Translations under genes and position numbers: made by a program
Shown here: piece after piece, positions 55,081 to 62,747 of the stretch
How positions within the stretch are numbered: the first letter of the stretch is position 1
How the letters are laid out: the number at the start of each line of letters is the position of its first letter
Notes under the pieces: generated by a model
What the model was told of the DNA's origin: nothing
The model's input: the letters and a program-made list of their open reading frames with translations, nothing else
The model's database searches: none
NCBI RefSeq assembly: GCF_001475935.1
Contig: NZ_LDQA01000015.1
Location: forward strand, 62,001 to 126,000
Reading direction: 5' to 3'
Length of the DNA stretch: 64,000 bases
DNA from: Aureimonas ureilytica
Lineage (GTDB): Bacteria; Pseudomonadota; Alphaproteobacteria; Rhizobiales; Rhizobiaceae

Positions 55081-56139
55081 ATGAGTTTCACCAGCCGCCT
55101 TCGGGCCATTCCCGTCGATCGCTTCCTTCTGATGCTGATCGCGACCGTCGGTATCGCTGCCGTCCTGCCGGCGCGGGGCGAGGTGGCGGAAGCCTTCGAC
55201 TGGATCACCTACGGCGCCATCGCGCTTCTGTTCTTTCTGTATGGCGCGCGCCTGTCGCCGCAGGCCGTCTGGGCGGGCCTCCTCCATTGGCGTCTGCAAG
55301 GCCTCGTGTTTCTTTCGACCTTCGCACTGTTTCCCATCGTCGGGCTGCTCGTCGCGCCGCTGGCGGACCGCGTCATCCCGGGCGAACTGGCGCTCGGTCT
55401 TCTCTACCTCACGCTTCTGCCCTCCACGGTGCAGTCCTCCATCGCCTTCACCTCGATCGCGGGCGGCAACGTGCCGGCGGCGCTGACCAGCGCTTCGGTC
55501 TCCAACATGCTGGGCGTCATCGTCACGCCCGTTCTCGTGCTTCTGCTGGCGAGCGGCAGCGGCGACGGGGCCTTTTCCTTCGACGCCATCGAAAAGATCG
55601 CGCTTCAGATCCTCGCGCCCTTCGTCGCCGGCCAGATCGTCCGGCCGCTGATCGGCGGCTGGCTGGCGCGCCACAAGCCGGTGACGGTCGTGGTGGATCG
55701 CGGCTCGATCCTTCTCGTCGTCTATGCCGCTTTTTCGGAGGGGGTCGTCGCCGGCGTCTGGTCGAGCCTCGACTGGCAGGATCTCGCGATCGTCGTGCTG
55801 TTCGATATCGCGATCCTTGCCGTCTCGCTGTCGGTCACGACGCTCGCGGCCCGCAAGCTCGGCTTCAATCGCGAAGACGAGATCGCCATCGTCTTCTGCG
55901 GCTCCAAGAAGAGCATGGCGACCGGCATTCCCATGGCGGGCATCCTGTTCGCCGGCCATGCCATGGCGCTCGTCGTCCTGCCGCTGATGCTGTTCCACCA
56001 GATCCAGCTCTTCGCCTGCGCCGCGCTGGCGCAGCGCTATGCCCGGCAGACCAAGGCCGTGCCGACGCCCAGCGTTACGGAGGCTGCCGCCGAGGAGCGT
56101 GACAGCGTGGACAAAGCGGCCGCCACGACCAATCCTTGA
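55081..56139 (+). CDS. BASS family transporter (YfeH-like)
   Basis: A 352-residue bile acid:sodium symporter superfamily protein with about 9-10 hydrophobic segments (for example [30 protein letters not shown] and [32 protein letters not shown], the characteristic signature near residue 115-145). It belongs to the YfeH/SLC10A7-like branch. Likely takes up an organic anion with Na+. Adjacent to a binding protein and permease of an amino-acid ABC system, with a hairpin between them. Confidence 0.88.
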   Translation: MSFTSRLRAIPVDRFLLMLIATVGIAAVLPARGEVAEAFDWITYGAIALLFFLYGARLSPQAVWAGLLHWRLQGLVFLSTFALFPIVGLLVAPLADRVIPGELALGLLYLTLLPSTVQSSIAFTSIAGGNVPAALTSASVSNMLGVIVTPVLVLLLASGSGDGAFSFDAIEKIALQILAPFVAGQIVRPLIGGWLARHKPVTVVVDRGSILLVVYAAFSEGVVAGVWSSLDWQDLAIVVLFDIAILAVSLSVTTLAARKLGFNREDEIAIVFCGSKKSMATGIPMAGILFAGHAMALVVLPLMLFHQIQLFACAALAQRYARQTKAVPTPSVTEAAAEERDSVDKAAATTNP

Positions 56140-56161
56140 GAGACAGGCTTTCTCTCTCAAA

Positions 56162-56194
56162 GCCCTGCCGCGAACGCTTCGTTCTTGGCAGGGC
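56162..56194 (+). terminator. hairpin between the BASS gene and the ABC binding-protein gene
   Basis: 8-bp perfect stem (arms 56162-56169 and 56187-56194) with an inner 5-bp stem GAACG/CGTTC. It may end the BASS transcript or act as the leader of the binding-protein mRNA. No T tract is present. Confidence 0.4.
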
Positions 56195-56246
56195 CGCCTC
56201 TGCCATGACACTTTCCCCGAGCCCGACCATCGCGGAACCCCAGCCC

Positions 56247-57053
56247 ATGATCCACCGCCGCCTTTTCCTCGCCGCCGCTGCTCTCGCCCTCGCGGTGCCG
56301 GGCACGGCCTTCGCGCAAGGGGCCGCGCTGCCGGACCTCAAGGGCCGCGAGATCGTGGTGGTGACGGAGAATGCCTATCCGCCGCTGCAATATCTCGACG
56401 CCGCCAGCGGGCAGGCGGTGGGCTGGGAATATGACGCGATGAACGAGATCGCCCACCGGCTGAACGCCAAGGTCCGCTACGAGAACGCCTCTTGGGACGC
56501 GATGATCACGGCCGTCTCGGCCGGCCAGTACGATATCGGCATGACCGGCATCACCATTCGCGAGGATCGCAAGGAGAAGGTCGACTTCTCCGATCCCTAC
56601 ATGCTCTCGCAAATGGTCATGATCGTGCGCGCCGACGAAAACCGATTCTCGGACGCCGCCTCCTTCAAGGCGATGGACAAGGGGCTGGTGGGTTCGCAGG
56701 CGGGCACGACGCCCTTCTACACCGCCGTTTACGAGGTGCTGGACGGCAACGAACAGAACCCGCGCGTCAAGCTGTTCGAGACCTTCGGCGCGCAGATCCA
56801 GGCGCTGCGCGCGGGCGATGTCGATCTCGTCTTGAGCGATCTCGCCGGCGGTCAGGCCTCCGTCGCCGCGTCCAACGGCGCGCTCAAGATCGTGGGTAAA
56901 CCGCTCGGCAAGGACGAGTTCGGCTTCATCTTTCCCAAGGGCTCCGATCTCGTCGCGCCCGTCAACGCCGCCATTGCCGCGCTCAAAAGCGATGGCACGC
57001 TCGACGCTCTCACGCAGAAATGGTTCGTGGACGCCAAGCTCGGTCAGCCGTGA
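56247..57053 (+). CDS. amino-acid ABC transporter substrate-binding protein
   Basis: A 268-residue periplasmic binding protein of the polar amino-acid (family 3) type. Signal peptide is residues 1-24 ([21 protein letters not shown]). Conserved segments are [64 protein letters not shown] (about residues 85-115), [15 protein letters not shown], and [14 protein letters not shown]. Ligand likely an amino acid or opine; cannot be told. GTGA overlap with the permease. Confidence 0.92.
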   Translation: MIHRRLFLAAAALALAVPGTAFAQGAALPDLKGREIVVVTENAYPPLQYLDAASGQAVGWEYDAMNEIAHRLNAKVRYENASWDAMITAVSAGQYDIGMTGITIREDRKEKVDFSDPYMLSQMVMIVRADENRFSDAASFKAMDKGLVGSQAGTTPFYTAVYEVLDGNEQNPRVKLFETFGAQIQALRAGDVDLVLSDLAGGQASVAASNGALKIVGKPLGKDEFGFIFPKGSDLVAPVNAAIAALKSDGTLDALTQKWFVDAKLGQP

Positions 57054-57871
57054 GCCGCTTGCCCTTGGGGTTCAGGCTTCGTGCCCGGCTCGCCGCGCCG
57101 GATTTTCCCTGGTGGCTCGTCGCCCTGGCCGTGCTCGCTCTCGCCGCAGCCCTCGTCATCGCGGCCGAGGCTGGGCTGCGGCAGACCCTCGCGATTCTCG
57201 CCACGGGACTTCTGACCACCGTCGAAGTCACCGCGCTGGCCTTTGCCGGTGCGCTCGGGCTCGGCTTTCTCGTGGCGCTCGCCGGGCGCTCGCGCCGCCG
57301 CCTTCCTCGCAATCTCGCGCGCCTCTATGTCGAGATCGTTCGCGGCGTACCCGTGCTCGTGCTCCTGTTCTGGATCGCCTTTGCCGGCGTTCCCGGCACG
57401 GTCGCCGCCTGGAACTGGCTGGTGACACCCCTACGCGAGGCCGGCCTTCTCTCCGAACTCCTCGTGCGCGACGTCTCGCTGCTGATGCGCGGCGTTCTCG
57501 CCCTCGTCATCGCCTATTCCGCCTTTATCGCCGAAATCATCCGCGCCGGTCTCGAATCCGTGCCCAAGGGCCAGACCGAAGCCGCCGAAGCCTTGGGTCT
57601 CTCGCCCTTCCAGCGCCTGCGCCTCGTGATCCTGCCGCAGGCGATCCGCACCGTTCTGCCCCCGCTCGGCAACGATCTGGTTTCCATGGTCAAGGACTCC
57701 TCGCTCGTCTCCGTGCTCGGCGTCGCCGACATCACCCAGATGGGCAAGGTCTATGCCTCCGGCTCCTTTCGCTTCTTCGAAACCTATTCCGTCGTCGCCT
57801 ATCTCTACCTCCTCATGACTGTCTCCCTCTCGCTCGCCGCCCGCGCGCTGGAGCGCCGCTTGCGGCGGTGA
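57050..57871 (+). CDS. amino-acid ABC transporter permease
   Basis: A 273-residue inner-membrane permease of the His/Glu/Gln/Arg/opine type with about five TMs. The signature EAA motif [40 protein letters not shown] (about residues 180-220) for ATPase contact is intact, and [22 protein letters not shown] marks the N-terminal family domain. GTG at 57050 overlaps the binding protein stop. No ATP-binding gene follows, so the ATPase must be supplied from elsewhere. Confidence 0.9.
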   Translation: MSRLPLGFRLRARLAAPDFPWWLVALAVLALAAALVIAAEAGLRQTLAILATGLLTTVEVTALAFAGALGLGFLVALAGRSRRRLPRNLARLYVEIVRGVPVLVLLFWIAFAGVPGTVAAWNWLVTPLREAGLLSELLVRDVSLLMRGVLALVIAYSAFIAEIIRAGLESVPKGQTEAAEALGLSPFQRLRLVILPQAIRTVLPPLGNDLVSMVKDSSLVSVLGVADITQMGKVYASGSFRFFETYSVVAYLYLLMTVSLSLAARALERRLRR

Positions 57872-57884
57872 GGCGAGAGCCCGG

Positions 57885-58064
57885 CGGGGCTGCCGCCCCG
57901 AACCCCGCTCGGGAAGGACTTCCCGAACCCTTCCTTTCTCTTGGAACTTTTCCGAGATCAGGACGGGCCATCGGCCCGCCCTGATCTCGGACACATGCCA
58001 AGAGAAGAGGGGTCCAGGGGAAATCATTTCCCCTGGCTGGGGTGCAGGGGACGGCGTCCCCTGC
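57885..58064. repeat. array of six inverted repeats (palindromic element)
   Basis: A 180-bp noncoding stretch that is mostly inverted repeats: 57885-57900 (6-bp arms, 4-base loop), 57909-57926 (8-bp, 2-base gap), an outer 9-bp pair 57936-57944 with 57998-58006 enclosing an 18-bp pair 57952-57969/57973-57990 with one mismatch and a 3-base loop, then 58014-58036 (11-bp) and 58044-58064 (9-bp, 3-base loop). It has no open frame of note. It may be a dispersed palindromic element or a multi-hairpin mRNA stabiliser or terminator between the ABC permease and leuC. Confidence 0.75.
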
Positions 58065-58130
58065 CATGCCGTAACCTCACCCGCGCAACAGGGCATTGCG
58101 CAGCCGGGCGGGTGGGCGTATTTTGGAACG

Positions 58131-58259
58131 ATGCGAAAGAGCGCGAAGTCCGAGGGCCGTTTGCCGACCACGCTGGGGTTTTCCCCGGTGGAGGATCGCG
58201 CACGGATGCCCGGCCGCTTTTTCTACCGGCAGATTTCGGCCGTACTGCTGACGCGCTGA
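58131..58259 (+). CDS. possible 42-residue small protein upstream of leuC
   Basis: An ATG-started open frame encodes about 42 residues (MRKSAKSEGRLPTTLGFSPVED and onward) and ends TGA at 58257-58259. Third codon positions are mostly G or C, as in the surrounding genes, and GGAA lies 4 bases upstream. No family is recognised and short frames are frequent by chance here. The rest of the 58065-58355 gap holds nothing I can identify apart from the leuC start region. Confidence 0.2.
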   Translation: MRKSAKSEGRLPTTLGFSPVEDRARMPGRFFYRQISAVLLTR

Positions 58260-58355
58260 CGCCGCGCGGCCTCGGGGCCGCCGCCTTCTTCCTGTTCGAT
58301 ACTGTCAGGCGCGGTGGCCCTTGGGCCGACCGGCCGTTTTGAAGACGATAAGCTC

Positions 58356-59771
58356 ATGAGCCAGACTGTGAAACCTCGCACGCTCTACGACAAGATCTGG
58401 GACGATCACCTGATCTCGACCGACGAGAACGGCGGCAGCCTTCTCTATATCGACCGTCATCTCGTGCATGAGGTGACGAGCCCGCAGGCCTTCGAGGGCC
58501 TACGCGCGGCGGGGCGCAAGGTGCGCCACCCGCAGCGCACGCTGGCGGTGGTGGATCACAACGTGCCGACCTATGACCGGCGCGGCGGCATCCACAACGA
58601 GGAAAGCCGCATCCAGGTCGAGACGCTGGCCAAGAACGCGGCCGAGTTCGGCGTCGAATATTTCAACGAGGTCGACAACCGCCAGGGCATCGTCCACATC
58701 ATCGGGCCGGAGCAGGGCTTCACGCTGCCGGGCATGACGATCGTCTGCGGCGACTCGCACACTTCGACGCACGGGGCCTTCGGCGCGCTGGCGCATGGCA
58801 TCGGCACGTCCGAGGTCGAGCACGTGCTCGCCACGCAGACGCTGATCCAGCAGAAGGCCAAGAACATGCTCGTCCAAGTGGACGGGGCGCTGCCCGAGAG
58901 CGTGACGGCCAAGGACATCATCCTCGCCATTATCGGCCAGATCGGCACGGCGGGCGGCACGGGCTATGTCATCGAGTTCGCCGGGGAGGCGATCCGCGCG
59001 CTTTCCATGGAAGGGCGGATGACGATCTGCAACATGACGATCGAGGGCGGCGCGCGCGCCGGCCTGATCGCGCCCGATCAGACGACCTTCGACTATATCG
59101 AAGGCCGTCCGCGCGCGCCGCAGGGGGCGGCGTTCGAGCAGGCCCTGTCCTACTGGAAGACGCTGCACACGGACGAGGGCGCGCATTTCGATAAGGTGGT
59201 GCGCCTCGACGCGGCGAACTTGCCGCCCATCGTCTCCTGGGGCTCCTCGCCGGAGGACGTCGTGTCGATCGACGGGGTGGTGCCGAACCCGGACGAGATC
59301 GCCGACGAGGCCAAGCGCGACACCAAGCGCCGTGCGCTGGACTATATGGGCCTCCAGGCCGGCACGAAGATGACGGACATCGCGATCGACCGCGTCTTCA
59401 TCGGCTCCTGCACCAATGGGCGCATCGAGGATCTGCGCGCGGTGGCCAAGGTCGTGGAAGGTCGCAAGGTGGCCGATAGCGTGTCGGCCATGATCGTGCC
59501 GGGCTCAGGTCTCGTGAAGCTTCAGGCGGAGGCCGAGGGGCTGGACAGGATCTTCCGCGAGGCCGGGTTCGACTGGCGCGAGCCGGGCTGCTCCATGTGC
59601 CTTGGCATGAACGAGGACCGGTTGAAGCCGAACGAGCGCTGCGCCTCGACCTCGAACCGCAATTTCGAGGGCCGTCAGGGCTTCAAGGGCCGCACCCATC
59701 TCGTCTCGCCCGCCATGGCGGCGGCGGCGGCGGTGGCGGGCCGCTTCGTCGATATCCGCGAGTGGAAGTGA
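58356..59771 (+). CDS. leuC: 3-isopropylmalate dehydratase large subunit
   Basis: A 471-residue [4Fe-4S] isomerase that converts 2- to 3-isopropylmalate in leucine synthesis with LeuD (not in the window). Cluster ligands lie in [16 protein letters not shown] (about residue 350) and [11 protein letters not shown] (about 410-415). Conserved [30 protein letters not shown] is present. Start at 58356 ([18 protein letters not shown]) gives the standard N terminus; 14 upstream codons in frame are unlike it. A strong hairpin ends it. Confidence 0.95.
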   Translation: MSQTVKPRTLYDKIWDDHLISTDENGGSLLYIDRHLVHEVTSPQAFEGLRAAGRKVRHPQRTLAVVDHNVPTYDRRGGIHNEESRIQVETLAKNAAEFGVEYFNEVDNRQGIVHIIGPEQGFTLPGMTIVCGDSHTSTHGAFGALAHGIGTSEVEHVLATQTLIQQKAKNMLVQVDGALPESVTAKDIILAIIGQIGTAGGTGYVIEFAGEAIRALSMEGRMTICNMTIEGGARAGLIAPDQTTFDYIEGRPRAPQGAAFEQALSYWKTLHTDEGAHFDKVVRLDAANLPPIVSWGSSPEDVVSIDGVVPNPDEIADEAKRDTKRRALDYMGLQAGTKMTDIAIDRVFIGSCTNGRIEDLRAVAKVVEGRKVADSVSAMIVPGSGLVKLQAEAEGLDRIFREAGFDWREPGCSMCLGMNEDRLKPNERCASTSNRNFEGRQGFKGRTHLVSPAMAAAAAVAGRFVDIREWK

Positions 59772-59777
59772 TCTGAC

Positions 59778-59813
59778 GCGTGAGCCCTTCCGGTGCGCCG
59801 GATGGGCTCACGC
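59778..59813 (+). terminator. leuC terminator hairpin
   Basis: 16-bp stem with one mismatch (arms 59778-59793 and 59798-59813, 4-base loop), six bases past the leuC stop; no T tract follows. Confidence 0.6.
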
Positions 59814-59832
59814 AGGGTCTTGAGAGCGTTGG

Positions 59833-59860
59833 ACCGGCGAAGCGCAGTCGCTTCGCCGGT
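59833..59860 (-). terminator. GGDEF gene terminator hairpin
   Basis: Perfect 12-bp stem (arms 59833-59844 and 59849-59860, 4-base loop) just past the GGDEF stop on the minus strand; no T tract is present. Confidence 0.6.
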
Positions 59861-59862
59861 TG

Positions 59863-61047
59863 TCAGGCGGCCCGCCGGACCGGCCCTGCCGCCACTGCGA
59901 GCGTTGGAGCGATCTTGTCGGCCTCGACGCGGTTTCTCCCATGCGACTTGGCGATGTAGAGCAACTTGTCGGCGCGGCTCACCGCGTCCCAAAGGGACTC
60001 GTCCCGCTCGAGCGCGACGACGCCGAAGCTGGCGGTGATTTGCCGATCCTGAAGGTCGAACGGCCATTGAACCTGGCAGAGCGCCTTTCGGATCCGGTTG
60101 GCGAGGTCGCGCGCTTCGCCCAGCCTCATGTTCCTTTGGAACAAGGCGAATTCTTCGCCGCCGAAGCGACACACGCAACCCTGCGGCTTCGCCATTTCGC
60201 CCATGAGCGCAGCAAAGCCGCAGATAACGGCATCGCCCGCCTCATGGCCGTAACGGTCGTTGATCTGCTTGAAGAAGTCGAGATCGGCGACGATCAGGGC
60301 CGACGTCACGTCTGAAGAGGCGCCGCGCCGCAACTCCGTTACCCGCCGTTCGAAGCCGCGCCGGTTCAGGGCCAAGGTCAACGCGTCGAGATCGGACGAG
60401 CGGCGGTGGTGCTCGATCAGATCGAGGCCGATGGCCAGCAGCACCGCAAAGGCCATGGCGACGCCCGAGATCGCGCCGCTCAACTGAAACACGAAGGCCC
60501 ATTGGGAGTCGCGCCAGTTGAGGCTCGTCAGGGGAACATCCTGAGGCAGGGCCATCAGGAGGACGTTCTGGAGCCCGAGGCTCGCGGCCACCATGACGCA
60601 AAGCCAGAAGAGCACGCGGTCGATACGGCGTTCCGCGCGCGGACCCATGCAGGTCGCGGCCAAAAGCATGAGCAGAGCGCAACCGGTCTGCACCACGAGA
60701 ATATCGAGCGTCGCGCTACCGATTGGCCCCATCGCCAAACCGGACAGGATGCCTGTCACGACGATGATACCGGCAATGGCACCCAGCCGCGGCCGGCGTC
60801 CCATGCGGGCAGCCAGTGCGAGATTGGCACCGCCCAGAGCCAGGAGAAATACCATCGACTCGAAAACCGGCTTCAGGAAGGCGTGTTCCGCCGCAGGAAG
60901 GATGGTCGAGGCGAAGCCGATGGCGACGAGGGAGAAGCAAAGGCTCCACCCGTGCAGGCTGCGGTCGAAGCGCCCCAGCACGGCGAATCCAATTCCGAAT
61001 GCCAGGAAGACAGCGGGAACCGCCCAAGCCAAGATGCTCGCCTGCAT
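59863..61047 (-). CDS. membrane diguanylate cyclase (GGDEF)
   Basis: A 394-residue protein with about seven hydrophobic segments (residues 1-215) and a C-terminal GGDEF domain (about 225-385). The active site is FGGEEFALF, so the GG[D/E]EF motif is intact and c-di-GMP synthesis from two GTP is expected. The inhibitory I-site (R-x-x-D five residues before) is absent: the residues there are QGCV. Catalytic-site support comes from DALTLALNRRGFERRV and LIVADLDFFKQINDRYGHEAGD. Start at 61047 is chosen because GAGG is four bases upstream; ATG at 61068 and TTG at 61074 are alternatives. Confidence 0.88.
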   Translation of the reverse strand: MQASILAWAVPAVFLAFGIGFAVLGRFDRSLHGWSLCFSLVAIGFASTILPAAEHAFLKPVFESMVFLLALGGANLALAARMGRRPRLGAIAGIIVVTGILSGLAMGPIGSATLDILVVQTGCALLMLLAATCMGPRAERRIDRVLFWLCVMVAASLGLQNVLLMALPQDVPLTSLNWRDSQWAFVFQLSGAISGVAMAFAVLLAIGLDLIEHHRRSSDLDALTLALNRRGFERRVTELRRGASSDVTSALIVADLDFFKQINDRYGHEAGDAVICGFAALMGEMAKPQGCVCRFGGEEFALFQRNMRLGEARDLANRIRKALCQVQWPFDLQDRQITASFGVVALERDESLWDAVSRADKLLYIAKSHGRNRVEADKIAPTLAVAAGPVRRAA

Positions 61048-61295
61048 GGAACCTCGATATTTCGTCATGATCAATGCGGGGTCGGATGATCAACGGTTCA
61101 GAAAGGATGTTTGCTGATCTCGTCCGGCCACTGCACCTTTGACCGATGTAAGTTATGGCGGTGTTAACGGGCCTCTGATGGCGCGTTCCATCCGTATCGG
61201 CGCGCTGTCTTCCTGGGCGTGTCAGCCGTGCCCCGGGCCGGCGGACTCTACGAAAGCGCCTTGACCGGAGCCGCGTTCCGCCGCACATCGGGAGC

Positions 61296-61766
61296 ATGAG
61301 CGCGAGCGAGCCCCTTCCTGATATCGAGATCGGCCTTCTCCGGCTGAAGGACGCGCGCGACCTGGCACCCCTGCTTTCAGCCTATAACCAGGCGATGTTC
61401 CGGGGCGCACCCGGCGCGCCCGATACATTCTATGCCGAGCAATTGCTACAGGACCGCACGGGCGAGATCCTGGGCGCGCGGGTGGATGGCGCGCTGGTCG
61501 GATTTCTCGTCTTCTACGATCTGCCCGATCCCTGGACCGGAATGCGCGCCGGCATGGCCGATCATGTGTTCGTGGATCAGGCGCATCGGCGCAAGGGCAT
61601 CGCCAAGGCCATGGTCGATCTTTTGGCCGAGGAGGCCGATGGGCGGGGCTGGTCCCGGCTCGTGCTCCACGCGCCGCGACATGGCGGGTCGGGCCGCCAT
61701 CTCTACGAGAAGGTGGCCGAGCCCGCCGACTGGTCGAGCTACGTCATCCGCTTTCTGGATCGCTAG
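61296..61766 (+). CDS. GNAT family N-acetyltransferase
   Basis: A 156-residue GNAT. Motif A is MADHVFVDQAHRRKGIAKAMVDLLAEEADGRGWSRLVLHAPRHG (about residues 87-130) with acetyl-CoA-binding R-x-x-G-I-A; the C-terminal LYEKVAEPADWSSYVIRFLD segment is present. Start at 61296 has GGGAG only two bases away. Substrate unknown. Upstream region shared with the divergent GGDEF gene. Confidence 0.8.
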   Translation: MSASEPLPDIEIGLLRLKDARDLAPLLSAYNQAMFRGAPGAPDTFYAEQLLQDRTGEILGARVDGALVGFLVFYDLPDPWTGMRAGMADHVFVDQAHRRKGIAKAMVDLLAEEADGRGWSRLVLHAPRHGGSGRHLYEKVAEPADWSSYVIRFLDR

Positions 61767-61846
61767 CGCGCAGCGGCCGCGCGTCGCACACGCGGCGATA
61801 TAATCGGTTTGGATCGTGCGCGGGCCTGAAACCTCGATTCTGCGGC

Positions 61847-61875
61847 TTGATTTCGCGCTGCGAAGGGGCTTTTAG
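61847..61875 (+). promoter_or_regulatory. candidate sdh operon promoter
   Basis: TTGATT (61847-61852) and TTTTAG (61870-61875) are separated by 17 bases about 95 bp before sdhC. The -35 is fair and the -10 weak. A perfect TATAAT at 61799-61804 lacks a -35, so the true promoter is uncertain. Confidence 0.3.
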
Positions 61876-61967
61876 AAATTCTCCAGATGCTGGGGACGGT
61901 CTTTTGCCGGCCGCGGCCGAACCGATTCACGACCGCAACCCATCAGCGACTGCTTCAGGAGCCGTTC

Positions 61968-62357
61968 TTGTCCAAGATCCAATCCCAACGGCCATTGTCG
62001 CCGCACCTGTCGGTGTATCGTTTCCGCCCGACCATGGCGATGTCGATCCTCCACCGCATCACCGGCGGCGCGCTCTATTTCGGCACCGTGCTCGTGGTCT
62101 GGTGGCTGATGGCGGCGGCGAGCGGGGAAGCCTCGTTCCACCATGCCTCGGCCTTCTTCGGCTCGATCTTCGGCCGTCTCATCCTGTTCGGCTATACCTG
62201 GGCGCTCCTGCACCATGCCGCCGGCGGCATCCGCCATCTGATCTGGGACACCGGCACCGGCCTCGGCCGCGAGGAGTCCACCCGTTTCGCCATCGCCACG
62301 CTGGTCGCCTCGCTCGTCGGGACGGTTCTTCTGTGGCTCGTCGTCGCCATCTTCTAA
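61968..62357 (+). CDS. sdhC: succinate dehydrogenase cytochrome b556 subunit
   Basis: A 129-residue membrane anchor of complex II. The signature RPLSPHLSVYRFRPTMAMSILHRITGGALYF (about residues 9-38) binds quinone/heme, and HHAAGGIRHLIWDTG (about 85-99) holds the heme-b histidine. Three TMs are clear. The start is TTG at 61968 with AGGAG seven bases upstream; the ATG further upstream adds 27 residues unlike SdhC. Followed by sdhD after 11 bp. Confidence 0.92.
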   Translation: MSKIQSQRPLSPHLSVYRFRPTMAMSILHRITGGALYFGTVLVVWWLMAAASGEASFHHASAFFGSIFGRLILFGYTWALLHHAAGGIRHLIWDTGTGLGREESTRFAIATLVASLVGTVLLWLVVAIF

Positions 62358-62368
62358 GGATCAGCGCC

Positions 62369-62746
62369 ATGGATATGAGAACGCCCCTGAAGCGCGTGCG
62401 CGGCTCCGGCGCGACCGGCGAAGGCACCGGCCATTTCTGGCTTCAGCGCCTCACCGCCGTCGCCAACCTCTTTCTGATCGCCTTCTTCATCGTGCTGCTG
62501 ATCTCGCTGCACGACGAGGGCTACGACACGGTGCGCGCGGCGCTCGCCAACCCGATCGTCGGCCTCGTGATGGCGCTTGTGGTGGTGGTGCCCTGCATCC
62601 ATATGCGCCTTGGCATGCAGACGATCATCGAGGATTATTTCCACGGCGCGCTGAAGCTGCCGCTGATCATCCTCAACACCTTCTTCGCGTTCCTGGTCGG
62701 CGCCGCCGCCGTGTTCGCGATCATCAAGATGAGCTTCGGAGCCTGA
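62369..62746 (+). CDS. sdhD: succinate dehydrogenase membrane anchor subunit
   Basis: A 125-residue three-TM subunit. Core segments are [50 protein letters not shown] and [33 protein letters not shown]; the conserved H of [13 protein letters not shown] is a heme-ligand candidate. AAGGA precedes the ATG by 8-9 bases. The stop is one base from the sdhA ATG. Confidence 0.92.
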   Translation: MDMRTPLKRVRGSGATGEGTGHFWLQRLTAVANLFLIAFFIVLLISLHDEGYDTVRAALANPIVGLVMALVVVVPCIHMRLGMQTIIEDYFHGALKLPLIILNTFFAFLVGAAAVFAIIKMSFGA

Positions 62747-62747
62747 T

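Noticed and set aside
57885-58064. CRISPR array as an explanation for the repeats
   Set aside because: The units are different inverted repeats, not identical direct repeats with spacers, and no cas gene is near.
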